From Chersky-840 sp963810195 (GTDB lineage: Bacteria > Actinomycetota > Acidimicrobiia > Acidimicrobiales > UBA8190), in the NCBI GenBank assembly GCA_963810195.1, contig CAWEMO010000003.1:186001-250000 (forward strand): 64,000 nt of DNA, written 5' to 3'. Below are positions 53,705 to 62,103 of the stretch, one piece after another. Under the pieces are notes generated by a model, which searched no databases, was not told the origin of the DNA, and saw nothing but the letters and a program-made list of their open reading frames with translations. Made by a program: the position numbers and the translations under genes. Position 1 is the stretch's first letter. Every line of letters begins with the position of its first letter.

Positions 53705-54639
53705 CAGAGGCGCGGGGTCGAGATGCCTCGCGTCACGGCCCGTTCGATGGCGTTCACCTCTGCGAGCATCCATGACTGGTAGTCGTAGCCGGGGGTCGGC
53801 ATCGTCTCGTACACACCGACCACCGGGATCCCGGCCTTCAGTGCGCCCAACCGGATCGAGGTCGTCAGGGAGTCGATGACCTGTTGGTTGTAACAGAAGA
53901 CCTTCACCGTGTGATTCGTGAAGAACCCATCCTCCAGGGTGACGTCCTGAGGAGCAGGTTCGACGCCGTTCATGATGTCGGCTTGGAACGGGAACGGCGT
54001 CTTGTTGACCGTGCCCATCGCCTGGAGAAGGTAGTCGGCGACGGGCTCGGTGGTGGCCACCGGTGTGCCCCCGTACTTGGCCTTGAATGCGGCGATGGCG
54101 TCGAACCACGGGCTGAGCGAGGCGTCGAACTTCTTGAGGCGGGCCTGGAAGTAGGTGGCGTGCGCCGGTTCCAGCGCGGAGAGATCGTCGGCCATCGCCT
54201 TGGCGGCGGCGGGCATCGTCTCCGGGTCGTACCACAGGTGCGGATTCGGCGTGGAGTCGGGCAGACCCAGAAGGTTCTGCACGATGATCACCTTGCGCGT
54301 CAAGCTGGGCGAAGCCGACTCGATCTTGTTCATGAACGCGTCATACCCCACCCCGTTCTGCACGATGAGCTGGGCGGCGCTCACTTCCGAGGCCACGCCC
54401 GGGCTCGACTCGAACGTGTGCGGGTCGGTGTTGGGATTGTTGAGGATCGACGACACGCGTACGTACCGGCCGCCGATCTGGCCCAGCACGTTTGCGTACT
54501 CGTTCTCCGCACCCACGGCCTGGACCACACCGGACCTGTCGGCCGAGGCGGTCCCACTCCCGCAGCCGGCCGCAACGGTGACGACCGCCGCCATGACGGC
54601 GACGGTTGTCGTGGCCCGGCGCACGGCACGACGTCTCAC
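53704..54639 (-). CDS. Zinc/manganese-binding lipoprotein (ZnuA-like)
   Basis: 311 residues from the GTG at 54639 (VRRRAVRRATTTVAV), AAGG upstream. Lipoprotein signal VAVMAAVVTVAAGCGSG. Cluster A-I solute-binding fold: VGAENEYANVLGQIGGRYV, LNNPNTDPHTFESSP (first metal His), NPHLWYDPETMPAAAKAMAD (second His), then TPVATTEPVADYLLQAMG and PVVGVYETMPTPGYDYQSW. The strongly His-rich loop of ZnuA is missing, so zinc versus manganese is undecided. First gene of a four-gene importer operon. Confidence 0.9.
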   Translation of the reverse strand: MRRRAVRRATTTVAVMAAVVTVAAGCGSGTASADRSGVVQAVGAENEYANVLGQIGGRYVRVSSILNNPNTDPHTFESSPGVASEVSAAQLIVQNGVGYDAFMNKIESASPSLTRKVIIVQNLLGLPDSTPNPHLWYDPETMPAAAKAMADDLSALEPAHATYFQARLKKFDASLSPWFDAIAAFKAKYGGTPVATTEPVADYLLQAMGTVNKTPFPFQADIMNGVEPAPQDVTLEDGFFTNHTVKVFCYNQQVIDSLTTSIRLGALKAGIPVVGVYETMPTPGYDYQSWMLAEVNAIERAVTRGISTPRL

Positions 54640-54680
54640 CCCTGAGGCCTTCGCGCAAACGACGATGGGGCCGAAGCTAG

Positions 54681-54700
54681 TATGGGAATGAGTCTCAATG
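54681..54700. promoter_or_regulatory. Putative Zur/Fur-family operator
   Basis: A perfect 9-bp palindrome TGAG-T-CTCA (54689-54697), partly extended by AA/AT flanks, lies 50 bases upstream of the binding-protein start and in the divergent gap to the Fur-family gene. It is short for a full Zur box. Confidence 0.4.
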
Positions 54701-54861
54701 CAACTGGCGCCTGTCACCCTGGTCCCCGATGCCACCCGGGGATGTCGGGCCCGGCGATGTGGGGGAGAATTGACGATGATCGAGCTTCGCTCCGCCGAGG
54801 CCGGTGCACCGCCAGCATGATCCGACGACAGCGACAGCCGAAGAAGGGAGGGGCGCCCGCC

Positions 54862-55311
54862 ATGGCGACGGACGCGAAGGCCGACGAGGTCCATGTCGAG
54901 GTGGAAGCCCGGCTCCGGCGCCTCGACCAGCGCTACACCGCGGTCGGAGGTCCATCATCGACCTCCTCGTCGAGCGCGGGCCGGCCTGTGAGCATTGGCG
55001 ACGTCGCCGAGGGCCTCCCCCAGCTTCCCCTCAGCTCGGCCTACCGCCACCTGGCCGACCTGCAGATCGCCGGCCTCGTCCGGCACGTCGCCGCCAACGA
55101 CGAGTTCGCGCGGTTCGAGCTCGCCGAGGACCTCACCGAGCATCATCACCATCTGCACTGCGTGTCGTGTGGAACGGTCATCGACTTCACGCCCAGCGCA
55201 GCGTTCGAACGCAACATGACCCAGACCGTCGACAAACTCGCCGAGAGCCAGGGTTTTGCACCCCACAGCCACCGCCTCGATGTCCTCGGCCTCTGCGCCG
55301 ACTGCCAATAG
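54862..55311 (+). CDS. Fur/Zur-family regulator with an altered winged-helix segment
   Basis: 149 residues from the ATG at 54862, with GGGAGGGG upstream. LPLSSAYRHLADLQIAGLVRHV is the DNA-reading helix; HHHHLHCVSCGTVIDF and LCADCQ form the metal sites. Between RYTA and RPVSIGDVAE the frame reads VGGPSSTSSSSAG. The -1 frame over the same bases (54943-54981) reads RRSIIDLLVERG, which is what Fur proteins have here. So two compensating indels bracket this stretch. Divergent from the metal importer, its likely target. Confidence 0.85.
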   Translation: MATDAKADEVHVEVEARLRRLDQRYTAVGGPSSTSSSSAGRPVSIGDVAEGLPQLPLSSAYRHLADLQIAGLVRHVAANDEFARFELAEDLTEHHHHLHCVSCGTVIDFTPSAAFERNMTQTVDKLAESQGFAPHSHRLDVLGLCADCQ

Positions 55312-55396
55312 GTGGCGCGGTAGCCTCCGGCCACATTGGCGCTACACGACCTCCCGGTTGGCGCGGCCTGTCTCATCCCGGCGAGACTCGAATTCC

Positions 55397-56182
55397 GTGA
55401 ACGCGGATCTGCGTACACGGGTCCGGGGGATCAGGGGCGGTGCGCGGACCGGCACCGTGGGTCTGCTGGCCCTGGTGGCAGCGGCATGTTCCTCCGGCCC
55501 CCCGGGCCCACCACCGGCATCGGCGGGAACGACCGAAGCCCGAGCAATTCCGGCGACGATCGCGCAGGCTCGGCTCGTGAACCAACTCGGGAAGACGGTG
55601 TACCTGGACTCGTTCCGGGGAAAGACGGTGATGGTCGTCCCCTTCCTCACGCTGTGCACGGACATCTGCCCGCTGACCACCGGGAACATCCTCCAGGTCG
55701 AGCAGTCTCTGCGGGCTGCCCACCTCGCCGACAAGGTGCAGATCATCGAGCTCAGCGTCGATCCCGGGCGCGACACCCCCGCACGTCTGGCCGCGTACGC
55801 CCACCTCACGATGGCCAACTGGGAGCTTGTGACCGAGTCGCCGGCCGTGCTCCACGCCGTCGCCCAATTCTTCGGGTTCGTCTACCAGAGGGTTCCCGAA
55901 GACGACCCGCCGTCGATCGACTGGCTGACCGGCAAGCCCCTCACCTACGACATCAACCATTCCGACGGCTACGTCCTCATCGGCCCGAACGGCATGCAGC
56001 GGTACTCGACCGGGGCAGCGCCGAATTTCCATGGGACGCTCAACCCGCGGCTCCACTCCTTCTTGGACGACGAGGGGCGAGACCACCTGGCCCATCCCCC
56101 CCAAAGCGGATGGACGCCGGCCGACGCGTTGGCGTCCCTCGGTTGGCTCCTGGGTCAGTCCGTCCCCGTGCAGGGAGGCTGA
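55397..56182 (+). CDS. SCO1/SenC-type copper chaperone lipoprotein
   Basis: 261 residues from the GTG at 55397. Lipobox in LLALVAAACSSG. Thioredoxin-like fold with MVVPFLTLCTDICPLTTGNI (CxxxC copper/thiol site), IIELSVDPGRDTPARLAAYA and the His-bearing INHSDGYVLIGPNG. SCO proteins deliver copper to the CuA site of cytochrome c oxidase or act as thiol reductases. It has an insertion, RVPEDDPPSIDWLTGKPL, before the His loop. Located downstream of the Fur/Zur gene, so metal-linked control is possible. Confidence 0.9.
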   Translation: MNADLRTRVRGIRGGARTGTVGLLALVAAACSSGPPGPPPASAGTTEARAIPATIAQARLVNQLGKTVYLDSFRGKTVMVVPFLTLCTDICPLTTGNILQVEQSLRAAHLADKVQIIELSVDPGRDTPARLAAYAHLTMANWELVTESPAVLHAVAQFFGFVYQRVPEDDPPSIDWLTGKPLTYDINHSDGYVLIGPNGMQRYSTGAAPNFHGTLNPRLHSFLDDEGRDHLAHPPQSGWTPADALASLGWLLGQSVPVQGG

Positions 56183-56278
56183 CGCCCGAGGGGCGCGCCT
56201 CAGTCCGCCCAGCCCGGACGGACAGGCCGGACTCGTAGGCGAAGGCAGGCACCGACCTCGACGGGAGCGGTGATCAGC

Positions 56279-56593
56279 TCAGGGAGTACCAGCCGTCGAA
56301 GAGATCTCTCCCGCCAGCTCGTTCAGGCATTTGGCCTGTTGGGCAGGAGTCGGCGGACTGCCGTATGTCGAATCCCGTCCCTCCGCGCACAGCTTGATCT
56401 GGCTCTCTGTCGAGGACCGGCTCAGGATCGACGTGTTGTCGGTGGTGGACCCATTCCCACTTCCGCCACCGAAGGCGTCCATGCCGACCAAGAGCAGGAC
56501 GGCCACGATAAGCAGGCTCACCGCCGTCGCCACCAAACCCGTGCTCGTGGAGAACCCGCTCTGGTTACGTTGCCGACGGACCGCTGTCTGCAC
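56279..56593 (-). CDS. Small single-pass membrane protein
   Basis: 104 residues from the GTG at 56593 with GGGGGG upstream. A basic N-terminus (VRRQRNQSGFSTSTG) precedes one helix, LVATAVSLLIVAVLLLVGM, then a Gly/Ser/Thr linker and a C-terminal segment with two cysteines (IKLCAEG, QAKCLNE). The layout recalls type IV pilin-like proteins, but no prepilin site is convincing and no pilus genes are near. Confidence 0.5.
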   Translation of the reverse strand: MQTAVRRQRNQSGFSTSTGLVATAVSLLIVAVLLLVGMDAFGGGSGNGSTTDNTSILSRSSTESQIKLCAEGRDSTYGSPPTPAQQAKCLNELAGEISSTAGTP

Positions 56594-56799
56594 GGGATCC
56601 CCCCTTCCACTCGCCACCCCGGACCCGGCGCGCAGAGCCCGGGTTCGCGTCCCCGTGCGGCACGAGGGCTCTGGTGGTGGTCATCACCTACATTCGTCGG
56701 CTCACCGGGGACGATCCTGAAGCCCATGACGAGACCCGGTTGTCCTGGTCAGTCCAACCCTGCGGCCCAGGTCGGGGCCCGATCCCCGACCTCAGGGGG

Positions 56800-58371
56800 T
56801 CAGGTCACGCCGAGGATCCAGCCCTCCTCGGCAAGCTGTTCGTGCATGTCGGCGCCCACCGCCGGCGCGAGCCACTCGACGATGGTGCCGTCGCGATCGG
56901 CTCGAGCGCACGACTCCAGGACCTGGAGGACCTGGGCGGCGTCGCGCACCGGGTGCCGCCCGAAGTCGGTCGGGAAGATGGTCGGCCAGATCTCGACCAG
57001 GGTCACGCCAGTCGTCTCGGCAGGAACACCGCGGGTGACGTCGGTTTCGAAGGGCCACACGCTGAGGCGGTCGCCGTAGCGGGACCGCATGCGCTCCAGG
57101 TAGGGGATCCCGAGCAGGGCCTGGCTCCCCACACTGCCCGCGTAGGCGAGCTTCCAAACCGATTGGATCGACCCACCGATACCCCGGGCACGGCGCTCGG
57201 TGAGGCGCAACCTGTCGGGACGTGGGCCTCTCTCGGCCAACCCCGGAAGCTCTTTGTCCCTGGCGCCGAGGTAGTTGTTGGCGTGATTGGCCGGACAGCC
57301 CCAGAACAGTCGACACCCCGTGTCACGATTCAGCGACTCGGCCACTGCCCAGCGATTGTTCTTGTTGTCCGGCTCGTCCTGAACACGTTCGGTCAGGGTG
57401 CGCCAGATGGCGCGCCATGCCGGACCGCGACCGAACACGGCCGGAGCCAAGGTGGACGTGCCCGCCGGGTACGAGAACGGGAAGTCGAATCCGATCACGG
57501 TGCGACGGCCGGCGTCGAGGCTCTGCTCGATCATGTGGTTGATCTCGTCCATGGCGGCATGACGCGTAGGGGGATTCGTAGGCTCTCCCACTTTGAACGT
57601 GTCGTCGTACCAGGCGCCCGAAGCGATCCAGATGCTGTCCTTGCCCGTCCGAGGGTGCGAGCTGGCACTCCAATCGACCATCACGAAGTCGTCGAAGAGA
57701 CGGGACGGGACGTCGGAGCGGGCTGGCGCGGCATGCGGAGCCTCGGGCGAACGGGCGATGAACACGTTGCCTGAACGACGCGGGGCCGCCTGCTCGATGT
57801 CGAGCAGGTGGTGCTGGGCCTCGTGCGCGTTGCGCCTGATGACCTCCTCGGCGGAGATGGTCCCGCTCTCGGAATGGGCGGTTCGCGCTTGTGGCGGAGC
57901 GTCGCCGGCTGCGTTCACCCATTCCTGGGCCGCCCTGCCGTAGGCCATCACTCCCACGGTCGGAGAGAGCTCGCCGTAGCGTCTCACCCGGGCAAGATCG
58001 TTCTCGTCCCAAGAGGGGACGCCGGTGCCGGGGTCGAGGTGCAGGGCCCAGAGGCGCTCGGTGCCGATGCGAAGCACGTCCACCATGTGCCACAGGTACT
58101 CGTTGGGTGACCACGCGTCGGCCCGGACGGGGGTGACGGGGTCGACCACGCTGAAGGCCTGAGCGAACAGGTGCGGGGACTCCGCAACCATGGCGATCGC
58201 GTCCTCCACGCCTGTCGTCCAGGAGAAGCCGCACTCCGGACACCTCTTTTGCTCGGAGGAAGGCACCGGCCGATTGTAGGCGTCGACGTTTTCACGCTCT
58301 CCTTCGAGGCAGGTCGGTGGAGCACGGTCGACAGGGACCGTCCCACAAAGGGACTTGCGCCCCATCCTCAT
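56800..58371 (-). CDS. DinB-like domain fused to an RNase-H-like (DUF429/CbiG-like) domain
   Basis: 523 residues from the ATG at 58371 (one at 58365 also possible). After CPECGFSW comes a DinB-like four-helix region (about 50-190): SPNEYLWHMVDVLRIGTERL and VIRRNAHEAQHHLLDIE, with His residues spaced as in DinB/YfiT metal sites. The second half (about 220-523) starts FVMVDWSASSHPRTGKDSIW, then RTVIGFDFPFSYP, and GGSIQSVWKLAYAGSVGSQA. This is a nuclease-like fold often mislabelled as a cobalamin protein. The fusion is unusual. A LexA-type box abuts the start. Activity unknown. Confidence 0.7.
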   Translation of the reverse strand: MRMGRKSLCGTVPVDRAPPTCLEGERENVDAYNRPVPSSEQKRCPECGFSWTTGVEDAIAMVAESPHLFAQAFSVVDPVTPVRADAWSPNEYLWHMVDVLRIGTERLWALHLDPGTGVPSWDENDLARVRRYGELSPTVGVMAYGRAAQEWVNAAGDAPPQARTAHSESGTISAEEVIRRNAHEAQHHLLDIEQAAPRRSGNVFIARSPEAPHAAPARSDVPSRLFDDFVMVDWSASSHPRTGKDSIWIASGAWYDDTFKVGEPTNPPTRHAAMDEINHMIEQSLDAGRRTVIGFDFPFSYPAGTSTLAPAVFGRGPAWRAIWRTLTERVQDEPDNKNNRWAVAESLNRDTGCRLFWGCPANHANNYLGARDKELPGLAERGPRPDRLRLTERRARGIGGSIQSVWKLAYAGSVGSQALLGIPYLERMRSRYGDRLSVWPFETDVTRGVPAETTGVTLVEIWPTIFPTDFGRHPVRDAAQVLQVLESCARADRDGTIVEWLAPAVGADMHEQLAEEGWILGVT

Positions 58372-58391
58372 CGAACGTATGTTCCCCTTCA
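58355..58391 (+). promoter_or_regulatory. Leaderless promoter overlapping a LexA box
   Basis: TTGCGC (58355-58360), 17-base spacer, TATGTT (58378-58383), and the ATG of the small gene seven bases later at 58391, where transcription would start. No ribosome site lies between, so a leaderless mRNA is predicted. The LexA box (58372-58385) covers the -10, as expected for repression. Confidence 0.55.
58372..58385. promoter_or_regulatory. SOS (LexA) box
   Basis: CGAACGTATGTTCC matches the Gram-positive LexA consensus CGAACRNRYGTTYC at every specified position. It lies between two divergent starts, 58371 (minus, DinB-RNase-H-like fusion) and 58391 (plus, microprotein). Confidence 0.75.
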
Positions 58392-58573
58392 TGGATCGCT
58401 CATCGGAGCTCGAATCGATGCGCCGGAGCATCGCCATGCTCAATCCTCGTGCCGCAGCCTTGGACCGGGAGGAGGCGATGGCGCTGCTCGCCGAGCTGCA
58501 AGAGGTGGAACGACGGCTCGGGGACTTGCGGAGCGGATTACGGGACTTGTTGGAGGAAGAGGGAGGTCGTTGA
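58391..58573 (+). CDS. 60-residue coiled-coil microprotein, predicted SOS-regulated
   Basis: MDRSSELESMRRSIAMLNPR, then a charged amphipathic stretch (EEAMALLAELQEVERRLGDL) likely to form a coiled coil, ending LLEEEGGR. No known family is recognised. It has no ribosome site. The promoter and LexA box directly upstream support real, leaderless, damage-induced expression. It is divergent from the DinB-like fusion. Confidence 0.6.
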   Translation: MDRSSELESMRRSIAMLNPRAAALDREEAMALLAELQEVERRLGDLRSGLRDLLEEEGGR

Positions 58574-58727
58574 GCGTTGCCTCGTGCATCGCTCGGCGAC
58601 CGAACCGCTCACCGCGATGGTCCCATGGCGAAGCGGCAAGACACGAGGTCGGGAGCGGTCCTAGAATCGACGCAGTCCTCGTTCGTCTTGGACCATCGGC
58701 CCGACGCGGAGACTGCGACAGGGGGTC

Positions 58728-60689
58728 ATGGTGCGACGCTCGCATGCCATCGCTGCTCGACTCGCCTTGGCCGGGACTGTCGCTCTCACACTTGGAATCA
58801 CCATGTTGGTGGCTGTCCTCATTGGGGGCTCAACGGCGCCGGCTTTCGCCAACACGTCCCCCTATGAGCTGTATTGCCCGGGCACGCCGGTGGGCAATCT
58901 GGTGTTGAACGGTGTCGTCACGATCGGGTCTCTATCGCCTCCCAGCCCGAGTGCTGAACCGTTCGGACTGTCCGGCTACCAGATCCAGCTCACGATTCCC
59001 GGCTCTGTGGTCTCGGCCTTGCAGGCTTCGGGGGATGCTTCCATCGAGGGGTCGTTGACGGCGACGCTGAATCCGACCGGGAACGTCCAGCCGTTGCCTG
59101 TGACCGTGGGCCCCTTGCCGTTCGACCTCCCGATCCCCGGTTCCGTTCCCTCGTCGGGGCTCCAATTCGACGTTCCCTCTTCACCCATGGACGTCGGAGG
59201 CTTCTTCTCGACACCCGAGACCATTCCACCGGGACAGAGCGCTCCGCCGAGCAATGTCGACCTCTTCGTCGAACCGACGATGAGCCTGACACTAGACACC
59301 CCCGGCGCTCCGGTGACCTCGACGTGCACCGCATACCCTGACGACTCCTTCCCGATGTCGGGAATCACCACCTCGGCACCGGTGGGCTCTCCCGTCGCAC
59401 CCCAGATCGCCAGCTCCAACGGCGGCGGAACGACCACGACGACAGGTTCGACCACGTCGACGACGAGCGGCTCGGGACCTTATTACCTCGCTCTCGGGGA
59501 CTCGGTTCCGGTGTGGGACGGCTCGAGCTCCTACCCGTATCAGATCGCGTCGTATTACGCCGATCAGTTCCCGGGCCTCCAGGTCGTGGACATGGCGTGC
59601 TCGGGAGAGACCACCACCTCGATGATCGGCGGTTCCCTGTGTGCGCCGGCGCCCGCTCGTTCGCAGTTGCAGGAGGCAACGGCCTTCCTGCAGGCTCATC
59701 AGGGCTCAGTCGCATTCATCACCGTCGACATCGGTGGGAACGACGTCGTCAACTGCGTCTCCGGGGCCACGATCGACGTGTCGTGCATCTTGCAGGGCCT
59801 CACCACGATGCAGACGAACCTGCACACCATCCTGAGCGGCCTCCGTCAGGCTGCCGGACCCACGGTCCCGATCTTCGGGATGAACTACTTCAACCCGTTC
59901 CTCGGTGACTGGCTCGCCGGTGGTTCGGAGCAGAGTTTCGCCATCGGGTCGGTCTCCGAGCTCACTCTGTTCAACCAGGTGCTCGGCCAGGCCTTCGCCG
60001 GCGAGGATGTTCCGGTCGCAGACGTCGCCTCCGCGTTCCAGATTTCCGATCTGACCGATACGGTCTCATCTCCCTGGGGCACCGTCCCTGTCGCTGTCGA
60101 CAAGGCGTGCGCGCTCCTCGACATCACCTGCTCCGTAGGCCAACCGGAGGGCTTCGGCGACGATCCTGTCACCGCCGGGGCCACCGTCATCGCTCAGGCA
60201 TTCGAGCGGACCATCGGGACTGCAGTCGTCCCCACCACGACCACGACGGTCGTCCCCACCACGACCACGACGGTCGTCCCCACCACGACCACGACGGTCG
60301 TCCCCACCACGACCACGACGGTCGTCCCCACCACGACCACCACGACAGCGACCACCACGATCACTACCACGGCCTCGACCACTACCACGGCCTCGACCAC
60401 GACGACGCCATCTTCGACGACGACGCCAGGTTCCACGACATCGACACCGCCCCCCTCGACGGCGAACGCGGGGTCTCCTTCCTCTTCGACCACCACCCAC
60501 GTGGTCACCGCGGCATCTGGTTCCCTTGCGTTCACCGGCCCGGGGCCCGGACTCAATGCGATGACGATGGCCGGCTTGGCCTTGACCCTGATCGGCCTGG
60601 CCTTGCTCGTTCTCGTCGACGCCCCACGCCGAGTGCTACGGCGAGCGTCACGCCTGGCTCCGCGACGTTCGAGGAGTCCGCTTGGCTGA
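58728..60689 (+). CDS. Cell-wall-anchored SGNH/GDSL-type protein
   Basis: 653 residues. Signal peptide (LALAGTVALTLGITMLVAVL). An N-terminal beta-rich domain (about 48-230) with PYELYCPG and a late CTAYPDD. Then SGNH: YLALGDSVPVW (Ser near 258), DMACSGETTTSMI and FITVDIGGNDVVNC (GGND near 336). The block V position where relatives have DxxHP reads GDDPVTAG, so the catalytic His is missing. Five exact VVPTTTTT repeats and a Thr/Ser linker lead to the sortase motif LAFTG (near 598), a helix and an Arg-rich tail: class E-type wall anchoring. Confidence 0.85.
   Translation: MVRRSHAIAARLALAGTVALTLGITMLVAVLIGGSTAPAFANTSPYELYCPGTPVGNLVLNGVVTIGSLSPPSPSAEPFGLSGYQIQLTIPGSVVSALQASGDASIEGSLTATLNPTGNVQPLPVTVGPLPFDLPIPGSVPSSGLQFDVPSSPMDVGGFFSTPETIPPGQSAPPSNVDLFVEPTMSLTLDTPGAPVTSTCTAYPDDSFPMSGITTSAPVGSPVAPQIASSNGGGTTTTTGSTTSTTSGSGPYYLALGDSVPVWDGSSSYPYQIASYYADQFPGLQVVDMACSGETTTSMIGGSLCAPAPARSQLQEATAFLQAHQGSVAFITVDIGGNDVVNCVSGATIDVSCILQGLTTMQTNLHTILSGLRQAAGPTVPIFGMNYFNPFLGDWLAGGSEQSFAIGSVSELTLFNQVLGQAFAGEDVPVADVASAFQISDLTDTVSSPWGTVPVAVDKACALLDITCSVGQPEGFGDDPVTAGATVIAQAFERTIGTAVVPTTTTTVVPTTTTTVVPTTTTTVVPTTTTTVVPTTTTTTATTTITTTASTTTTASTTTTPSSTTTPGSTTSTPPPSTANAGSPSSSTTTHVVTAASGSLAFTGPGPGLNAMTMAGLALTLIGLALLVLVDAPRRVLRRASRLAPRRSRSPLG
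60225..60344 (+). repeat. 24-bp coding minisatellite
   Basis: Five copies in register (60225, 60249, 60273, 60297, 60321) of a unit starting GTCGTCCCCACCACG, encoding VVPTTTTT in the wall-spanning linker. In frame, so copy number can vary freely. Confidence 0.93.
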
Positions 60690-60905
60690 GCGCGACGTGT
60701 CCCTGCCTCGCCAGGGCCCAGGACCTGGGACGACCTGACCACCTGATGAGCCCCCGAGACACGGGGAAGTCTCACGTTCCGCAACACATATAGCGCGGAG
60801 CGTGGCGCGATGCTGGACTGGTGGGATCACCGATTCGGATCAGGCCGCGCCAGGTGGCGTTCCTCGTCCTCGCGCGGCGGAGCGCGCCACAAGGCGTGGT
60901 GGGCA

Positions 60906-61790
60906 ATGGGACTCGACGGCTGGCACGCTGATCCGTCCGGACGTCACGAGGAGCGCCTGTTCTCCCGAGGGGAGCCGACCGCACTCGTCCGGGACGGTGG
61001 GGTCGGGTCCTATGACGAAGAGCTGGGGCCCGCTCCCGCGACACCAGCACCACCGGCTCCGAAACCCTCACCGCTCGTACTGCTCTCACCCTCCCCGTTA
61101 CGCGCTCCTCCGCCCGCTCCTGACGTCAACGCGGCGAGCCCGCGAAACCGGAAGGTCTGGCTGGCGCTCGCGGTCGCCGCGTGCGTCGCAGGAGCAGCGG
61201 CGATCGCGTCGGCGGTAGCTCTGGCGGGCGCCAAGTCCCCGGCATCGGCGCCGCCCACGACTTCGAAGACGCCGACGACATCCGTGGCTCCGACGTCGTC
61301 GGCCCCAGAATCGGTCCCGCCCACGGCGACCACCCTCCCGATCACGATCCCACCGGCTCCTGGCTCACCGACGACCACGCCCTCGGCGGCCGGCGCGATC
61401 GGCCAGTCCTTCAATACCGTTTTCGACTTCGCCAACGGGACCGTGACCGACAAACTCGAGGTCATCGCGGACGGATCGACACTCCAACAGGCGATGACCG
61501 AGGCCGTCTCCTCGTCTTATGCCAGCTCGGCCCTCGGGGCGAGGATCGACACTTACAGCATGCTCGACGGGCCCGCATGTTCGAAGGTGTCGCTTCCCGC
61601 TCCGTGCGCTCAGGTCACATACGACATCCTGGGCACAGGGGGCACGGCGATCTTGTCCGGTTCGCAGGGGTACGCGGTGTCGGTCGACGGCCGCTGGCTG
61701 GTGGCCAAGGGCACCGTGTGCTCCCTGTTCGGGCTCCTCTACGAGGCATCGGGCAAGACGGGGACTCCACAGGGCTGCACCGCGCAATGA
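60906..61790 (+). CDS. DUF2510 domain single-pass membrane protein
   Basis: 294 residues from the ATG at 60906 (frame open from 60810). N-terminal DUF2510 motif GWHADPSGRHEERLFSRGEPTALVRDGG, a Pro-rich linker, one helix (VWLALAVAACVAGAAAIASA), a Thr/Pro-rich stalk and an extracellular domain: SFNTVFDFANGTVTDKLEVI, YDILGTGGTAILSGSQGYAV and a paired-cysteine SMLDGPACSKVSLPAPCAQV. DUF2510 proteins are actinobacterial envelope proteins of unknown role. Confidence 0.8.
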   Translation: MGLDGWHADPSGRHEERLFSRGEPTALVRDGGVGSYDEELGPAPATPAPPAPKPSPLVLLSPSPLRAPPPAPDVNAASPRNRKVWLALAVAACVAGAAAIASAVALAGAKSPASAPPTTSKTPTTSVAPTSSAPESVPPTATTLPITIPPAPGSPTTTPSAAGAIGQSFNTVFDFANGTVTDKLEVIADGSTLQQAMTEAVSSSYASSALGARIDTYSMLDGPACSKVSLPAPCAQVTYDILGTGGTAILSGSQGYAVSVDGRWLVAKGTVCSLFGLLYEASGKTGTPQGCTAQ

Positions 61791-61836
61791 CGGGCGGACC
61801 GCTACGTTCCGACTTCTCGATCGGTGCAGTCACGCG

Positions 61837-62090
61837 TCACGCAGGGCCGAGGAGATCCCACCGGTTGCCGGCGATGTCGCGAAAGACGGCAACGCGCCCC
61901 CCTGGCCCGACGCGCGGCGGGCCCAGGAACTCCACGCCGGCCGACACCATCCTTCGATGAGCGGCCCCGAAGTCGGCCACCCGTAGGAAAGAGCCCACCC
62001 GGCCGGCCACCTAGTTCCCGATTGCAGCCGCCTGGCGCTCTCCGTCGGCCCGGGCGAGCAGGATGCCGGTCCGCAGCTGAGACGATCGTT
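61837..62090 (-). pseudogene. VOC (glyoxalase/bleomycin-resistance fold) C-terminal fragment
   Basis: Reads ILLARADGERQAAAIGN, TAG, then VAGRVGSFLRVADFGAAHRR, MVSAGVEFLGPPRV and FRDIAGNRWDLLGP to a TGA at 61837. This is the C-terminal half of a VOC protein; the stop replaces a usual Gln codon (CAG to TAG). The N-terminal half is absent, as another gene's stop lies at 62104. Confidence 0.75.
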
Positions 62091-62103
62091 CCCGACCGGT
62101 CAC

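Noticed and set aside
56279..56593. Type IV pilin
   Set aside because: Single helix and cysteine pair fit loosely, but no prepilin cleavage motif and no pilus assembly genes nearby.
60225..60344. CRISPR array
   Set aside because: The repeats are contiguous coding units without spacers; no cas genes in the window. The 14-bp and 27-bp arrays are also spacerless.
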